Shown here one piece after another: positions 34,308 to 42,396 of a DNA stretch of 64,000 bases (its first letter is position 1; every line of letters starts with the position of its first letter). The stretch covers positions 57,429 to 121,428 of the forward strand of contig NZ_JAPDOD010000029.1 in NCBI RefSeq assembly GCF_027587205.1, read 5' to 3'. Position numbers and translations under genes: made by a program. Source of the DNA: Solirubrobacter ginsenosidimutans. GTDB taxonomy: Bacteria; Actinomycetota; Thermoleophilia; Solirubrobacterales; Solirubrobacteraceae. The notes below the pieces were generated by a model. The model was given only the letters and a program-made list of their open reading frames with translations. It had not been told where the DNA came from and ran no database searches.

Positions 34308-35366
34308 ATGGTTGACACCATGGGAAACAGCTACATGGAAGAGCACGACGAACCCCGTTCAGAGATCGACTGGCGCCTCGCCCGTACGATGCAGCTCAGC
34401 TTCTCCGGGCTGATCGTCTTCGTGATGGTCGTGATCTGGATCGCGACCGGGTTCGGCGATTATTTCTGGCCGATCTGGGTCTGGTTCGGGTTGACGGTCC
34501 CGATCGCGCTGCAGTACGCGATTCGAAGGGCCAGCAAGGGGCCGCGCCAGTGGCGCGCGCTCAACACCCACGCCAGCCTCGCCTGTCTCGCGGGCGGCAT
34601 CCTCACGTTCGTCTGGGCGCTGACCGGGTTCGGCTTCTGGCTGTTCTGGCCGCTCTTCGGCATGGCGGCAGCGCTCGGCCTGCACGCGTTGAGCACCGTC
34701 TGGTGGCGCGCCCTGCATCCGGCGCGCGAGCGGGAGCTGACCGAGCGCGTCGACGTGCTGACCCGCACCCGCCGCGGCGCCCTGGACGCCCAAGCCGCCG
34801 AGCTGCGCCGGATCGAGCGCGACCTGCACGACGGCGCGCAGGCCCGGCTCGTCGCGCTATCCATGCAGCTCGGCCGCGCGGAGGATCGCCTGGACGATCA
34901 TCCGGAGGCCGCCGAGCTGGTCCGCAACGCCCGCGTCGAGGCGTCCAACGCCATCAAGGAGCTGCGCGACCTCGCCCGCGGCATCGCCCCGCCGGTCCTC
35001 GCCGATCGCGGCCTGCCCGCCGCCGTCGTCTCGCTGGGCGAGCGCTCCGCGCTGCCGGTCACGGTCAAGGCCAAGCTCGACCGCCGCCTTTCGCCCGTCG
35101 TCGAGTCCGCCGCCTACTTCGTCGTCGCCGAGTCGCTCACCAACGCCGCCAAGTACGCGCAGGGCGCCGAGGCGCGGGTCAGCCTGTTCGAGGAGAGCGG
35201 GCGCCTGGTCGTCGAGATCGACGACGACGGCCCCGGTGGCGCCGATCCCCACGGCAACGGCCTTTCGGGCCTGCGCAGCCGCGTCGAGGCGCTCGATGGC
35301 ATCCTGGTCGTCCGAAGCAATCCAGGAGAAGGAACGACCGTGCACGCCGAACTTCCGTGCGAGTAG
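34308..35366 (+). CDS. NarL-type sensor histidine kinase with 2TM/4TM N-terminus
   Basis: The 352-residue kinase has four hydrophobic helices in the first ~145 residues (LSFSGLIVFVMVVIWIATGF, WPIWVWFGLTVPIAL and two more), then a HisKA_3 dimerisation helix with phospho-His in RIERDLHDGAQARL and a HATPase domain (N-box ESLTNAAKYAQG, G-boxes DDGPGG and GNGLSGLRSRVEALDG). ATG 34308 has CGAGG 4-5 nt upstream; ATG 34320 and 34335 are alternatives. Its stop lies inside the response regulator start, so the two are translationally coupled. Confidence 0.9.
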   Translation: MVDTMGNSYMEEHDEPRSEIDWRLARTMQLSFSGLIVFVMVVIWIATGFGDYFWPIWVWFGLTVPIALQYAIRRASKGPRQWRALNTHASLACLAGGILTFVWALTGFGFWLFWPLFGMAAALGLHALSTVWWRALHPARERELTERVDVLTRTRRGALDAQAAELRRIERDLHDGAQARLVALSMQLGRAEDRLDDHPEAAELVRNARVEASNAIKELRDLARGIAPPVLADRGLPAAVVSLGERSALPVTVKAKLDRRLSPVVESAAYFVVAESLTNAAKYAQGAEARVSLFEESGRLVVEIDDDGPGGADPHGNGLSGLRSRVEALDGILVVRSNPGEGTTVHAELPCE

Positions 35367-36013
35367 TCATCGCAGAAGACCAAGCACTGCTGCGCGAAGG
35401 GATCGTCGCGCTGCTGAAGGACAAGGGGATCGATGTCGTCGCGCAGGCGGAGGACGTCCCGGGCCTGCACCGGATCCTGGCCGGCCACAAGCCGGACTTG
35501 GCGATCGTCGACGTCCGCCTGCCGCCGACGTTCACCGACGAGGGCATCCGCGCCGCGCTCGAGGCGCGCGCGAAGTACCCGGGCCTGGGCGTGCTGATCC
35601 TCTCCGCCTACGTCGAGCCGGTCTACACCGCCGAGCTGCTCGACTCAGGGGAAGGCGGGATCGGTTACCTGCTCAAGGAGCGGGTGGGGGACGTGAAGGC
35701 GTTCGTCGCCGCCGTCGAGAGCGTCGCCCGCGGTGGGACGGCGCTCGATCGCGAGGTCGTGAGCGAGCTGGTCCGGCGAAGAGACCCGGACGGCAAGGAC
35801 TCCGCGCTCGGCGCGCTCACCCCGCGAGAAAAGGAGGTCCTCGGCCTGATGGCCGAGGGCCGGACCAACACCGCGATCGCCCGGGCCCTGGTCGTCACGC
35901 CGGGCGCGGTCGAGAAGCACATCTCCAACATCTTCAGCAAGCTGGACCTGCCCGCCACGGACGAAGACCACCGGCGGGTTTTGGCCGTTCTGGCCTTCCT
36001 CCGCCAAGACTAG
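35357..36013 (+). CDS. NarL/FixJ-family response regulator
   Basis: The 218-residue regulator starts at GTG 35357, overlapping the kinase end by 10 bp. The receiver has VVIAEDQALLREG, acceptor Asp in LAIVDVRLPP, and Lys in YLLKERVGD. The LuxR-type HTH is LTPREKEVLGLMAEGRTNTA followed by VEKHISNIFSKLDL. A PPTFTDEGIRA segment after the acceptor is the variant common in actinobacterial LuxR regulators. It is partner of the upstream kinase; the downstream sensor-domain protein may belong to the same unit. Confidence 0.93.
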   Translation: MRVVIAEDQALLREGIVALLKDKGIDVVAQAEDVPGLHRILAGHKPDLAIVDVRLPPTFTDEGIRAALEARAKYPGLGVLILSAYVEPVYTAELLDSGEGGIGYLLKERVGDVKAFVAAVESVARGGTALDREVVSELVRRRDPDGKDSALGALTPREKEVLGLMAEGRTNTAIARALVVTPGAVEKHISNIFSKLDLPATDEDHRRVLAVLAFLRQD

Positions 36014-36037
36014 GGGGCTGTCCCCAGCATCAAGACT

Positions 36038-36069
36038 CCCGAGGGCTCCATAGGCACGGAGGCCTCGGG
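36038..36069. terminator. Hairpin after NarL-type regulator
   Basis: Twelve-base arms (36038-36049 and 36058-36069) pair with one mismatch around an 8-nt loop, 24 bp after the regulator stop and 16 bp before the next ATG. No T-run follows, so attenuation or a structural 5' stem of the next gene are alternatives. Confidence 0.5.
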
Positions 36070-36085
36070 AAGCGAGCATTGAGGC

Positions 36086-36673
36086 ATGCTCGCTCCCGCC
36101 CTGGATCGCACGGCCCGCGACGCGGCCTACCTCGCCCTCGCCCTGGTCACCAGCGTGATCGCGTTCGGCGTCTGGGTCGCCGCGCTCACGCTCTCCCTGA
36201 CGTTCGCGATCCTGATCGTCGGCATCCCGGTGATCATCGGCTCGGCCTACGCGCTGCGCTGGACGGCCGAGCTGGACCGCCAGAACGCCGCCCTCGTCTT
36301 CGGCCGGCCGGTCCGCGGCCACTACCGCTCGCACGGCGGCCACTCGCTCGGCGCGCGCGTGCTGAACACCGTCCGCGACCCGCAGGTCTGGCGCGATCTC
36401 GCGTGGCTGATCACGCACTCGGTCGTCGGCTTCGCCTTCGGCGTGCTGGCGTTCTCGCTGGTGGCGAGCGTCGTCGGCCTGGCCGCGCTGCCGCTCTGGT
36501 ACTGGTCGGTGCCCGACGGCATCCAGTTCGGCCTCTGGAACACCCACACGCTGCCCGTGGCGATCGCGACCGCGTTCCTCGCCATCCCGCTGGCCTGGGT
36601 GACCGTGTGGCTGATGCGCGGGATGGCGAAGCTGCACGCCTCGCTGGCCGTCGAGCTGCTCGGGCGTTACTAG
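36086..36673 (+). CDS. Membrane protein with putative sensor domain (PF13796-like)
   Basis: The 195-residue integral membrane protein has four hydrophobic segments in two pairs (LALALVTSVIAFGVWVAALT with LSLTFAILIVGIPVIIGSAY, then the WLITHSVVGFAFGVLAFSLV pair). The layout matches the 'putative sensor' domain usually found fused N-terminally to actinobacterial histidine kinases. Here it stands alone, 72 bp after a NarL-type pair, and may be an accessory sensor for it. Its TAG stop shares CTAG with the convergent CU044_5270-like gene. Confidence 0.75.
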   Translation: MLAPALDRTARDAAYLALALVTSVIAFGVWVAALTLSLTFAILIVGIPVIIGSAYALRWTAELDRQNAALVFGRPVRGHYRSHGGHSLGARVLNTVRDPQVWRDLAWLITHSVVGFAFGVLAFSLVASVVGLAALPLWYWSVPDGIQFGLWNTHTLPVAIATAFLAIPLAWVTVWLMRGMAKLHASLAVELLGRY

Positions 36674-37683
36674 GGCCGTTCGCCGATGCTCGCGACGTGG
36701 CCGAACTGGAGATAGGTGTGGACCTCGCCGGGCTCAGACCACTCGAGCAACTCGCTGGTGTCGGGCGAGAAGATCACCCGCACCGTCGCCCGGCCCGTCG
36801 GGATGTCGACGCCGCGACCCTCGCGGCCGCGGTGGTCCTTCACCGACTCCAGTGGCGTGGAGCCCTCGTACTCGGTCAGCACCGTGATCATCGCGGCCCG
36901 CTGCTGGGACGTCGCGTTGGCGTCGGTCAGCAGGACGAGGAGGTCCCGGAGCACGTCGTACTTGACGCCCGAGGACAGCGGGTCCCAGGAGCCGCCCGGG
37001 GTCCAGCGGCCGTCCTTGTGCGCCTGAAGCAGCAGCGTGCCGAGCTGCTCCGGGTCGGTCGGGAGCTGGTCGAGCGGGACCTTGTACAGCGCGCCGTCGC
37101 CGTAGAGGTTGGGCATGCCGCCCGGAGCCTCGAGCGTGCGCCCGGCGAGGACGGTCTTCGGATCCGGCTTGGCGACGGATGCGGCGTTCCGCAGCGCGGC
37201 GAGCGCCTCGGGGGAGAGCTGCGCCGGGTTGCGATCGATCTCCTTCCGGATGGCGGCGGGGAGCGGGGGAGCCTTGTGCTCCGGCGGGATCGTGCCCGAC
37301 ACGACCTTCGCCTCCGGCGAGACCCGGCGGCCCATCCAGTCGCTCGAGACCCAGCTCTCCTCGCTGCGCTCGACCGTGTAGCCGTCGCCGTCGCGCAGCT
37401 CGACCTCCCGGACGTAGCGGTAGCCGGTCCAGGCGCCGGGGCTGGGCTGATCGGCGGCGAGCGCGGCGCTGGTCGTCAAGATCGAGTGGGCGGTGCGCGG
37501 CGCCTTCGGGTCGCTCGGGAGCGCCGCGAGCGTGGCGGTCACGGCCACCGCCGCGAACGCCGTGGCGCCCGCGATCTTGATCCGGCGGCGCTTGGTGCGC
37601 CGGTCGGCGCGGGCGAGCAGCGCGCGGATCTCGGCGTCGCCGGGCTCCTGCGGCGCGAGCGGTGCCAGCAGTTCATCGATCAT
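36670..37683 (-). CDS. CU044_5270-family membrane-anchored protein (sigma-factor partner)
   Basis: The 337-residue protein has a ~45-residue basic cytoplasmic segment (IRALLARADRRTKRRRIKIA), one transmembrane helix (AGATAFAAVAVTATLAAL) and a ~270-residue extracytoplasmic domain with WTGYRYVREVELRDGDGY and a late VIFSPDTSELLEWSE. This architecture is that of the actinobacterial CU044_5270 family, which is nearly always encoded after an ECF sigma gene and is thought to act as its anti-sigma or sensor. ATG 37683 overlaps the sigma stop by 11 bp, confirming coupling. Confidence 0.82.
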   Translation of the reverse strand: MIDELLAPLAPQEPGDAEIRALLARADRRTKRRRIKIAGATAFAAVAVTATLAALPSDPKAPRTAHSILTTSAALAADQPSPGAWTGYRYVREVELRDGDGYTVERSEESWVSSDWMGRRVSPEAKVVSGTIPPEHKAPPLPAAIRKEIDRNPAQLSPEALAALRNAASVAKPDPKTVLAGRTLEAPGGMPNLYGDGALYKVPLDQLPTDPEQLGTLLLQAHKDGRWTPGGSWDPLSSGVKYDVLRDLLVLLTDANATSQQRAAMITVLTEYEGSTPLESVKDHRGREGRGVDIPTGRATVRVIFSPDTSELLEWSEPGEVHTYLQFGHVASIGERP

Positions 37684-38179
37684 CGGACGTCTCCAGGGTC
37701 TCGCGCAGCGCGTCGCGGCCGCGACTGAGCAGCGAGCGGACGGTCGCGGGGCGGCACCCGAGCGCGCGGGCGATTGCGTCGTCGGGCAGGTCGTGGACAT
37801 AACGCAGCGTCAGGGCGGCGCGCTGGCGTGGGGGAAGGGGGGCGAGGAGCGCGAGGGCGTGGGCGGTGCTGCCGCGCTCCTCGGCGGGGAAGTCGTGCTG
37901 CTCGGTCAGCTCGACGGTGCGGCGGCGCGAGCGTTTGCGGGTCTCGTCGATCGCCTTGCGCACGGCGACCTTGTGCAGCCACGCGTCGAGCTTGGCGGGA
38001 TCGCGGAGGGAGCGGGCGCGCTGGACGGCGACGATCGCCACCTCCTGCGCGACGTCCTCGGCGGCCGCGTGGTCACCGAGCACGCCGAGCGCGGTCGACC
38101 GGGCGACGGCGAGCGCACGGGCGGCGAGATCGGTCCGCGAGTCCGTGGCCCGGACGGCCAAGAGCGGCGCGGCGATCAC
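37673..38179 (-). CDS. ECF RNA polymerase sigma factor
   Basis: The 168-residue sigma factor has region 2 (ARALAVARSTALGVLGDHAA, AEDVAQEVAIVAVQRA, then LDAWLHKVAVRKAIDETRKR) and region 4 (LPPRQRAALTLRYVHDLPDD, then TVRSLLSRGRDALRE). It lacks a C-terminal extension. GTG 38179 is a tentative start, since in-frame GTGs lie further upstream and none has a ribosome site. It is coupled to the downstream membrane protein, which likely regulates it. The divergent gene encodes a secreted protein that could be a target; that is inference. Confidence 0.85.
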   Translation of the reverse strand: MIAAPLLAVRATDSRTDLAARALAVARSTALGVLGDHAAAEDVAQEVAIVAVQRARSLRDPAKLDAWLHKVAVRKAIDETRKRSRRRTVELTEQHDFPAEERGSTAHALALLAPLPPRQRAALTLRYVHDLPDDAIARALGCRPATVRSLLSRGRDALRETLETSDDR

Positions 38180-38305
38180 GCGTGGGTGGGCGGGTTGGGC
38201 ATGGTCTTTAGACGCCACGAGCGGCCTTCGATGTTGCGCGGGCTTCACATGCTGATGCCGAACCGGTCGGATCGGTCCAGTAGTTTCCCCCGTATGAAGG
38301 CAGGG

Positions 38306-39949
38306 ATGGCACGGCGGGGCGTGCTGACAGGGATCGTCGCGTTCGCGGCGATGACGGCGCCGGCACAGGCAACGATCCGGCAGGGCACGGCAAGTGACCC
38401 GACCGGAGACGCGACGGGTGGTGCGGGGTACGACATCACTTCCGTCTTCGCGAGATCCGACGACGCCGCCGGGGGCGTGGGAGTCGCGATCCAGACGGTG
38501 GCCCCGCTGCCCTCGGGCGCGTGGTACGTCGGGGCGGTGGGAACGCGCAACGGCGCGCTCTGTGACGCGCCGATCGTGGTCTTCATCGCCCAGCCGTCGA
38601 CCGGCAAAGTGCTCTGGTCGCGTGACGGCGGGACCGGCCACACCGGCGGACTGACCGTCGACGGCACGACCGCCGTGATCACCGCGACCGGCGATCCGTC
38701 GTTGAACGTGCCGCTGAACTGCGCGCTGGGCTACACCGCGACCCAGGCGGACCTGGACACCGCGCGCGACCGCAACGACACGCTGCTGGACCTGGCCGAG
38801 CAGGCCCCGCCCGCGGCGACCCCGACGCCCACCGCCTCGCCGGCGCCGACCGTCGCTCCACCCGCGCCGCCGCCCGCACCCACGAAGGCGACCACACCGC
38901 CGGTCGCGGTCCCGAAGTCCGCCAAGCTCACGATCTCGCTCGACGGCGCGCCGGCGACGATCAAGCGCAACAAGACCATGACGTTGCGGCTGAAGCTCGC
39001 CAACGACGGCTCCAAGAAATCGAGCGCGGTCACCCTGTCGTTCGGCAAGGCGCGCGGCCTGTCAGGCGTGAGCAAGGCCAAGAAGCTCTCCGCCTTCAAG
39101 CCGGCCCAGAAGCGCACCTACAAGCTCAAGGTGAAGCTGACCAAGGCGGCGCGGGCGTCCACGACCCTGAAGGTGACCGCCAAGGCCGGGAAGCTGAAGG
39201 CGTCGAGCGCGCTGGTGCTGCGGATCGGCACGGCGAAGCAGGCCGTGCCGCAGCCGCGGCCTGAGGTCAAGAAGAGCCCGATCGCCGGCACGTTCTGGTG
39301 GCGCAACGTCAGCCACGTCGACTACGCGTGGGACAACCGGGCGCTGTACTTCGTCGACGGCGGCGCGGTCTACAGCGGGTTCCCCAAGGGCGGCCTGCCG
39401 GCCACGTGCACGACGCCGGTGGCCGAGCCCGACGACGAGGTCGACACGCGTGAGGGCTGCCTGCCGTACACCTTCGACGAGAAGACCGGCGCGGTCACGA
39501 TCGGCGACAAGGCGGGCACGTTCGCCAACGGCCGGCTCACGATCGACGGCAATGCCTACACGCCGCTGGTGATCCCGCCGGCGGGGACGCGGCTGACGAT
39601 CAACGAGCAGAAGCACGCGAGCTTCCAGGGCTACTGCGGGTTCATCACCGGCTGCACCACCTCGCAGGAGTACCTCACGCTCACGCCCGACGGGCAGTTC
39701 GTGCTGAGTCGCTCGACGCTCTCGACGATCGGCGACCCCGGAGTCGGCCCGTATACGGCCGCCGGGAGCTATCCGCCCGATCAGCACGGCACCTACGACG
39801 TCCAGCCCGGGGGCAAGATCGTGCTCAGCTTCGCCGACGGCACCGTCAGGGCCGAGACGTTCGCCTACGACACCAAGGACGGTGCCGCGAGCCCGATGGG
39901 GGAGGGCGTGTTCATCGGCGAGGACAACTACGACCCGGAGCCGACATGA
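38306..39949 (+). CDS. Secreted modular protein, paralogue A
   Basis: The 547-residue exported protein has a signal peptide (VLTGIVAFAAMTAPAQA), an N-terminal ~150-residue domain with two Cys, a Pro/Thr/Ala linker, an Ig-like region (LTISLDGAPATIKRN onward) rich in Lys, and a ~200-residue C-terminal domain (GTFWWRNVSHVDYAWDNRAL) with several Cys and YSGFPKGGLPATC. No anchor or enzyme motif is seen. ATG 38306 is chosen because it aligns with the start of its paralogue; ATG 38294 is in frame. It overlaps paralogue B by ATGA, so both are one transcript from a tandem duplication. Confidence 0.8.
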   Translation: MARRGVLTGIVAFAAMTAPAQATIRQGTASDPTGDATGGAGYDITSVFARSDDAAGGVGVAIQTVAPLPSGAWYVGAVGTRNGALCDAPIVVFIAQPSTGKVLWSRDGGTGHTGGLTVDGTTAVITATGDPSLNVPLNCALGYTATQADLDTARDRNDTLLDLAEQAPPAATPTPTASPAPTVAPPAPPPAPTKATTPPVAVPKSAKLTISLDGAPATIKRNKTMTLRLKLANDGSKKSSAVTLSFGKARGLSGVSKAKKLSAFKPAQKRTYKLKVKLTKAARASTTLKVTAKAGKLKASSALVLRIGTAKQAVPQPRPEVKKSPIAGTFWWRNVSHVDYAWDNRALYFVDGGAVYSGFPKGGLPATCTTPVAEPDDEVDTREGCLPYTFDEKTGAVTIGDKAGTFANGRLTIDGNAYTPLVIPPAGTRLTINEQKHASFQGYCGFITGCTTSQEYLTLTPDGQFVLSRSTLSTIGDPGVGPYTAAGSYPPDQHGTYDVQPGGKIVLSFADGTVRAETFAYDTKDGAASPMGEGVFIGEDNYDPEPT

Positions 39950-41598
39950 TCCGCCGCGCCCTGGCGACGGCGATCGTCGCCTTCACCGCCTTGACGGCGC
40001 CCGCGCAGGCGACCGTCCACCACGGCACCGGCGCCGATCCGGCCGGGGATTCGACCGCGTCGAACGTCGACATCGTCGAGGCGGGCGCGCAGACCGACGA
40101 CGCGGCGGGCACGGTCGCGGTCGCGCTGCGGTTCGCCGCGACACCCGCGTCCAACGCGTACTACGCCGCCGTCGTCGGGACCAACGGGAGCAGCGGCTGC
40201 GGCGCGCCGTACGTGGTCATCGCCGGGACGCCGGGATCGCACCTTGCGAACTTCCAGCGCGACGGCGGCAACGTCACGCCGGCCTCGATCGCGGTCGACG
40301 GGACGACGGTGGTGCTCGGGGCGAGCGATCCGGCCCAGCTCCTCGTGCCGTTCGATTGCCTCTACGGCGCGGTCAAGACGAGCTCGGCGCAGGCCGCGCC
40401 GATCGCCGACGACACCGCGACGATCGCGCTCGCCGCGGACGCGCCGCCCGTCGCGACGCCGACGGCCACGCCCGTGCCCACGGCGGCTCCGCCCGCGCCG
40501 ACTCCCGTTCCCGGCCCGACGACGGCGACCGCCCCGCCGGTCGCGGTGCCCAAGACGGCCAAGCTGACCGTGTCGCTCGACGGCGCGCCCTCGACGATCA
40601 AGCGCAACCACACCTTCACGATCAAGCTCAAGCTCGCCAACGACGGGTTGAAGAAGTCGAGCAAGGTGACCGTGTCCTTCGCCAAGGCGCGAGGCCTCTC
40701 GGGCGTGAGCAAGGCCAAGAAGCTCCCAGCGCTCAAGCCGGCGCAGAAGCGGACCCTCAAGCTGAGGGTCAAGCTCACCAAGAGCGCGCGCGTCTCGACC
40801 ACCCTCAAGGTCAACGTGAGGTCCGGGAAGCTGAAGACGTCCAGCTCGCTGCTGCTGCGGATCGGCAAGGCCAAGAAGATCGCCGCCGGCGGCCCGAAGC
40901 CCGGACCGGAGACCAAGAAGAGCCCGATCGTCGGCACGTTCTGGTGGCGCAACGTCAACCACGTCGACTACGCCTGGGACAACCGCGCGCTGTACTTCGT
41001 CGACGGCGGGGCCGTCTACAGCGGATTCCCCGCGGGCGGGCTGCCGGCGACGTGCGGAACGCCGCCGGCCAAGCCCGCCGATGAGATCGACGAGCGCGAC
41101 GGCTGCCTCCCGTACACCTTCGACGCGTCGTCGGGGACGGTCACGATCGGCGACAAGACGGGGACGTTCAAGGACGGCAAGCTGACGATCGACGGCAACG
41201 AGTACTTCCCGCTGATCCCCGCCGTGCCTGGCACGCGCTTCACGATCAACGATCACCAGCACACGGGGTTCAGCGGCATGTGCGGCCTGATCACGGGTTG
41301 CGTGATCACCGAGAAGTACCTCTCGCTGCTGCCCGACGGCCAGTTCGTGCTGAGCAAGAGCACCACGGCGTCGGTCGGCGACCCGGGCACCGGGCCCTAC
41401 ACCGTCGCCGGCAGCTTCCCGCCCGATCAGCACGGCACCTACGAGGTGCAGGCGGGCGGGAAGATCGCGCTCACGTACGCCGACGGATCCGTGAAGGTCG
41501 AGACGTTCGCGGTCGACACGAAGAACGGCGTGCCCGACCCGAACGGCGAGGGCGTCTTCATCGGCGAGGACAACTTCTACCCCGACCCGACGCCCTAA
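39946..41598 (+). CDS. Secreted modular protein, paralogue B
   Basis: The 550-residue protein repeats the design of paralogue A: signal peptide (LATAIVAFTALTAPAQA), N-terminal domain, Pro/Thr linker (TATPVPTAAPPAPTPVPGP), Lys-rich Ig-like region and the same C-terminal domain (GTFWWRNVNHVDYAWDNRAL). The C-terminal domains are nearly identical whereas the N-terminal domains differ, so the latter may decide specificity. Its ATG overlaps the stop of paralogue A. The C-terminal domain is not assigned to a family here; a surface or polysaccharide-associated role is only a guess. Confidence 0.8.
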   Translation: MIRRALATAIVAFTALTAPAQATVHHGTGADPAGDSTASNVDIVEAGAQTDDAAGTVAVALRFAATPASNAYYAAVVGTNGSSGCGAPYVVIAGTPGSHLANFQRDGGNVTPASIAVDGTTVVLGASDPAQLLVPFDCLYGAVKTSSAQAAPIADDTATIALAADAPPVATPTATPVPTAAPPAPTPVPGPTTATAPPVAVPKTAKLTVSLDGAPSTIKRNHTFTIKLKLANDGLKKSSKVTVSFAKARGLSGVSKAKKLPALKPAQKRTLKLRVKLTKSARVSTTLKVNVRSGKLKTSSSLLLRIGKAKKIAAGGPKPGPETKKSPIVGTFWWRNVNHVDYAWDNRALYFVDGGAVYSGFPAGGLPATCGTPPAKPADEIDERDGCLPYTFDASSGTVTIGDKTGTFKDGKLTIDGNEYFPLIPAVPGTRFTINDHQHTGFSGMCGLITGCVITEKYLSLLPDGQFVLSKSTTASVGDPGTGPYTVAGSFPPDQHGTYEVQAGGKIALTYADGSVKVETFAVDTKNGVPDPNGEGVFIGEDNFYPDPTP

Positions 41599-41685
41599 AT
41601 TTCAGGATCGCAGCGATTTGGGCGTGTTTCTTGCGCCCATTTCACCACTGGAGTGATCTCCGACCCACCCACACGGAGGAGATCC

Positions 41686-42396
41686 ATGTCTGCTCGCTTG
41701 AAGGCGGTACTCCCGCTTACCCTGTCCATCGGCGTGCTCGCGTTCCTCGCGTCGGAGCTTGCGCTGAACTTCACCTTCCACTGGGTGACGGTCCAAGACG
41801 GGGTCTTCGGAAAGTACGGGCTACCGCAGAACCTGCACCTCGTGCTGCCTGCGCTGTTCGTCTCTTGGGGCCTGTTCTTCATGCTCGGCGCCGACACCGC
41901 TGCACTGGGCAAGACGATCACGGCGGCGTTCACCGGAGCGCTGTTCGCCGGGATCGCGATGTTCTTCGGTCCGATGTTCGCCGACTCCCCCGACTTCTGG
42001 GGCCTGGCGCTGTGGATCGGGATCACCGCGGCGGGCCTGATCGTCCTCTCGACCGTCGTCGAGGACGATCGCTTCGCCCCGGCACCCGCGTTCGCCTGCT
42101 ATGCGTCGGTGTTCTTCTGGTGGATCGCCACCGGGCTGGACAACTTCGTGCCCGGCGGCAAGGGCGCTCACACGGTCGACGCCGTGACGGCCGCGATCAC
42201 GAACAAGCCGCTGGCCGCGGGCACCGGCGCGTTCGGTGGCCTGATCTCGATGTCCTGGATCGCCGTGGTGGTCAGCATCTTCGTGTCGCTCGTGGTCGGC
42301 AGCCTGTTCGGCCTGCTGTCCGTCAAGCTCGCCGGCGCGCTCGGCAAGGTGGGCGCGAGGAGCACCAGCGAGCCCAATATCGCCGCTCCGGCCTAG
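41686..42396 (+). CDS. Multi-pass membrane protein (DUF1097-like)
   Basis: The 236-residue protein has about seven hydrophobic segments (KAVLPLTLSIGVLAFLASEL, LVLPALFVSWGLFFMLGAD and others) and resembles the DUF1097 family of small inner-membrane proteins, possibly with an extended C-terminal pair of helices. The start at ATG 41686 has a strong GGAGGAG 5 nt upstream. Function is unknown. Its stop shares CTAG with the convergent helicase gene. The 87-bp gap before it holds only short dyads (TGGGCG...CGCCCA). Confidence 0.68.
   Translation: MSARLKAVLPLTLSIGVLAFLASELALNFTFHWVTVQDGVFGKYGLPQNLHLVLPALFVSWGLFFMLGADTAALGKTITAAFTGALFAGIAMFFGPMFADSPDFWGLALWIGITAAGLIVLSTVVEDDRFAPAPAFACYASVFFWWIATGLDNFVPGGKGAHTVDAVTAAITNKPLAAGTGAFGGLISMSWIAVVVSIFVSLVVGSLFGLLSVKLAGALGKVGARSTSEPNIAAPA

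Noticed and set aside
36013..36025. GGGGGCTGTCCCC as a third copy of the GGGGTCAGACCCC repeat
   Set aside because: Only the four outer bases pair, the core differs and the CCTAAA/TTTAGG boundaries are absent.
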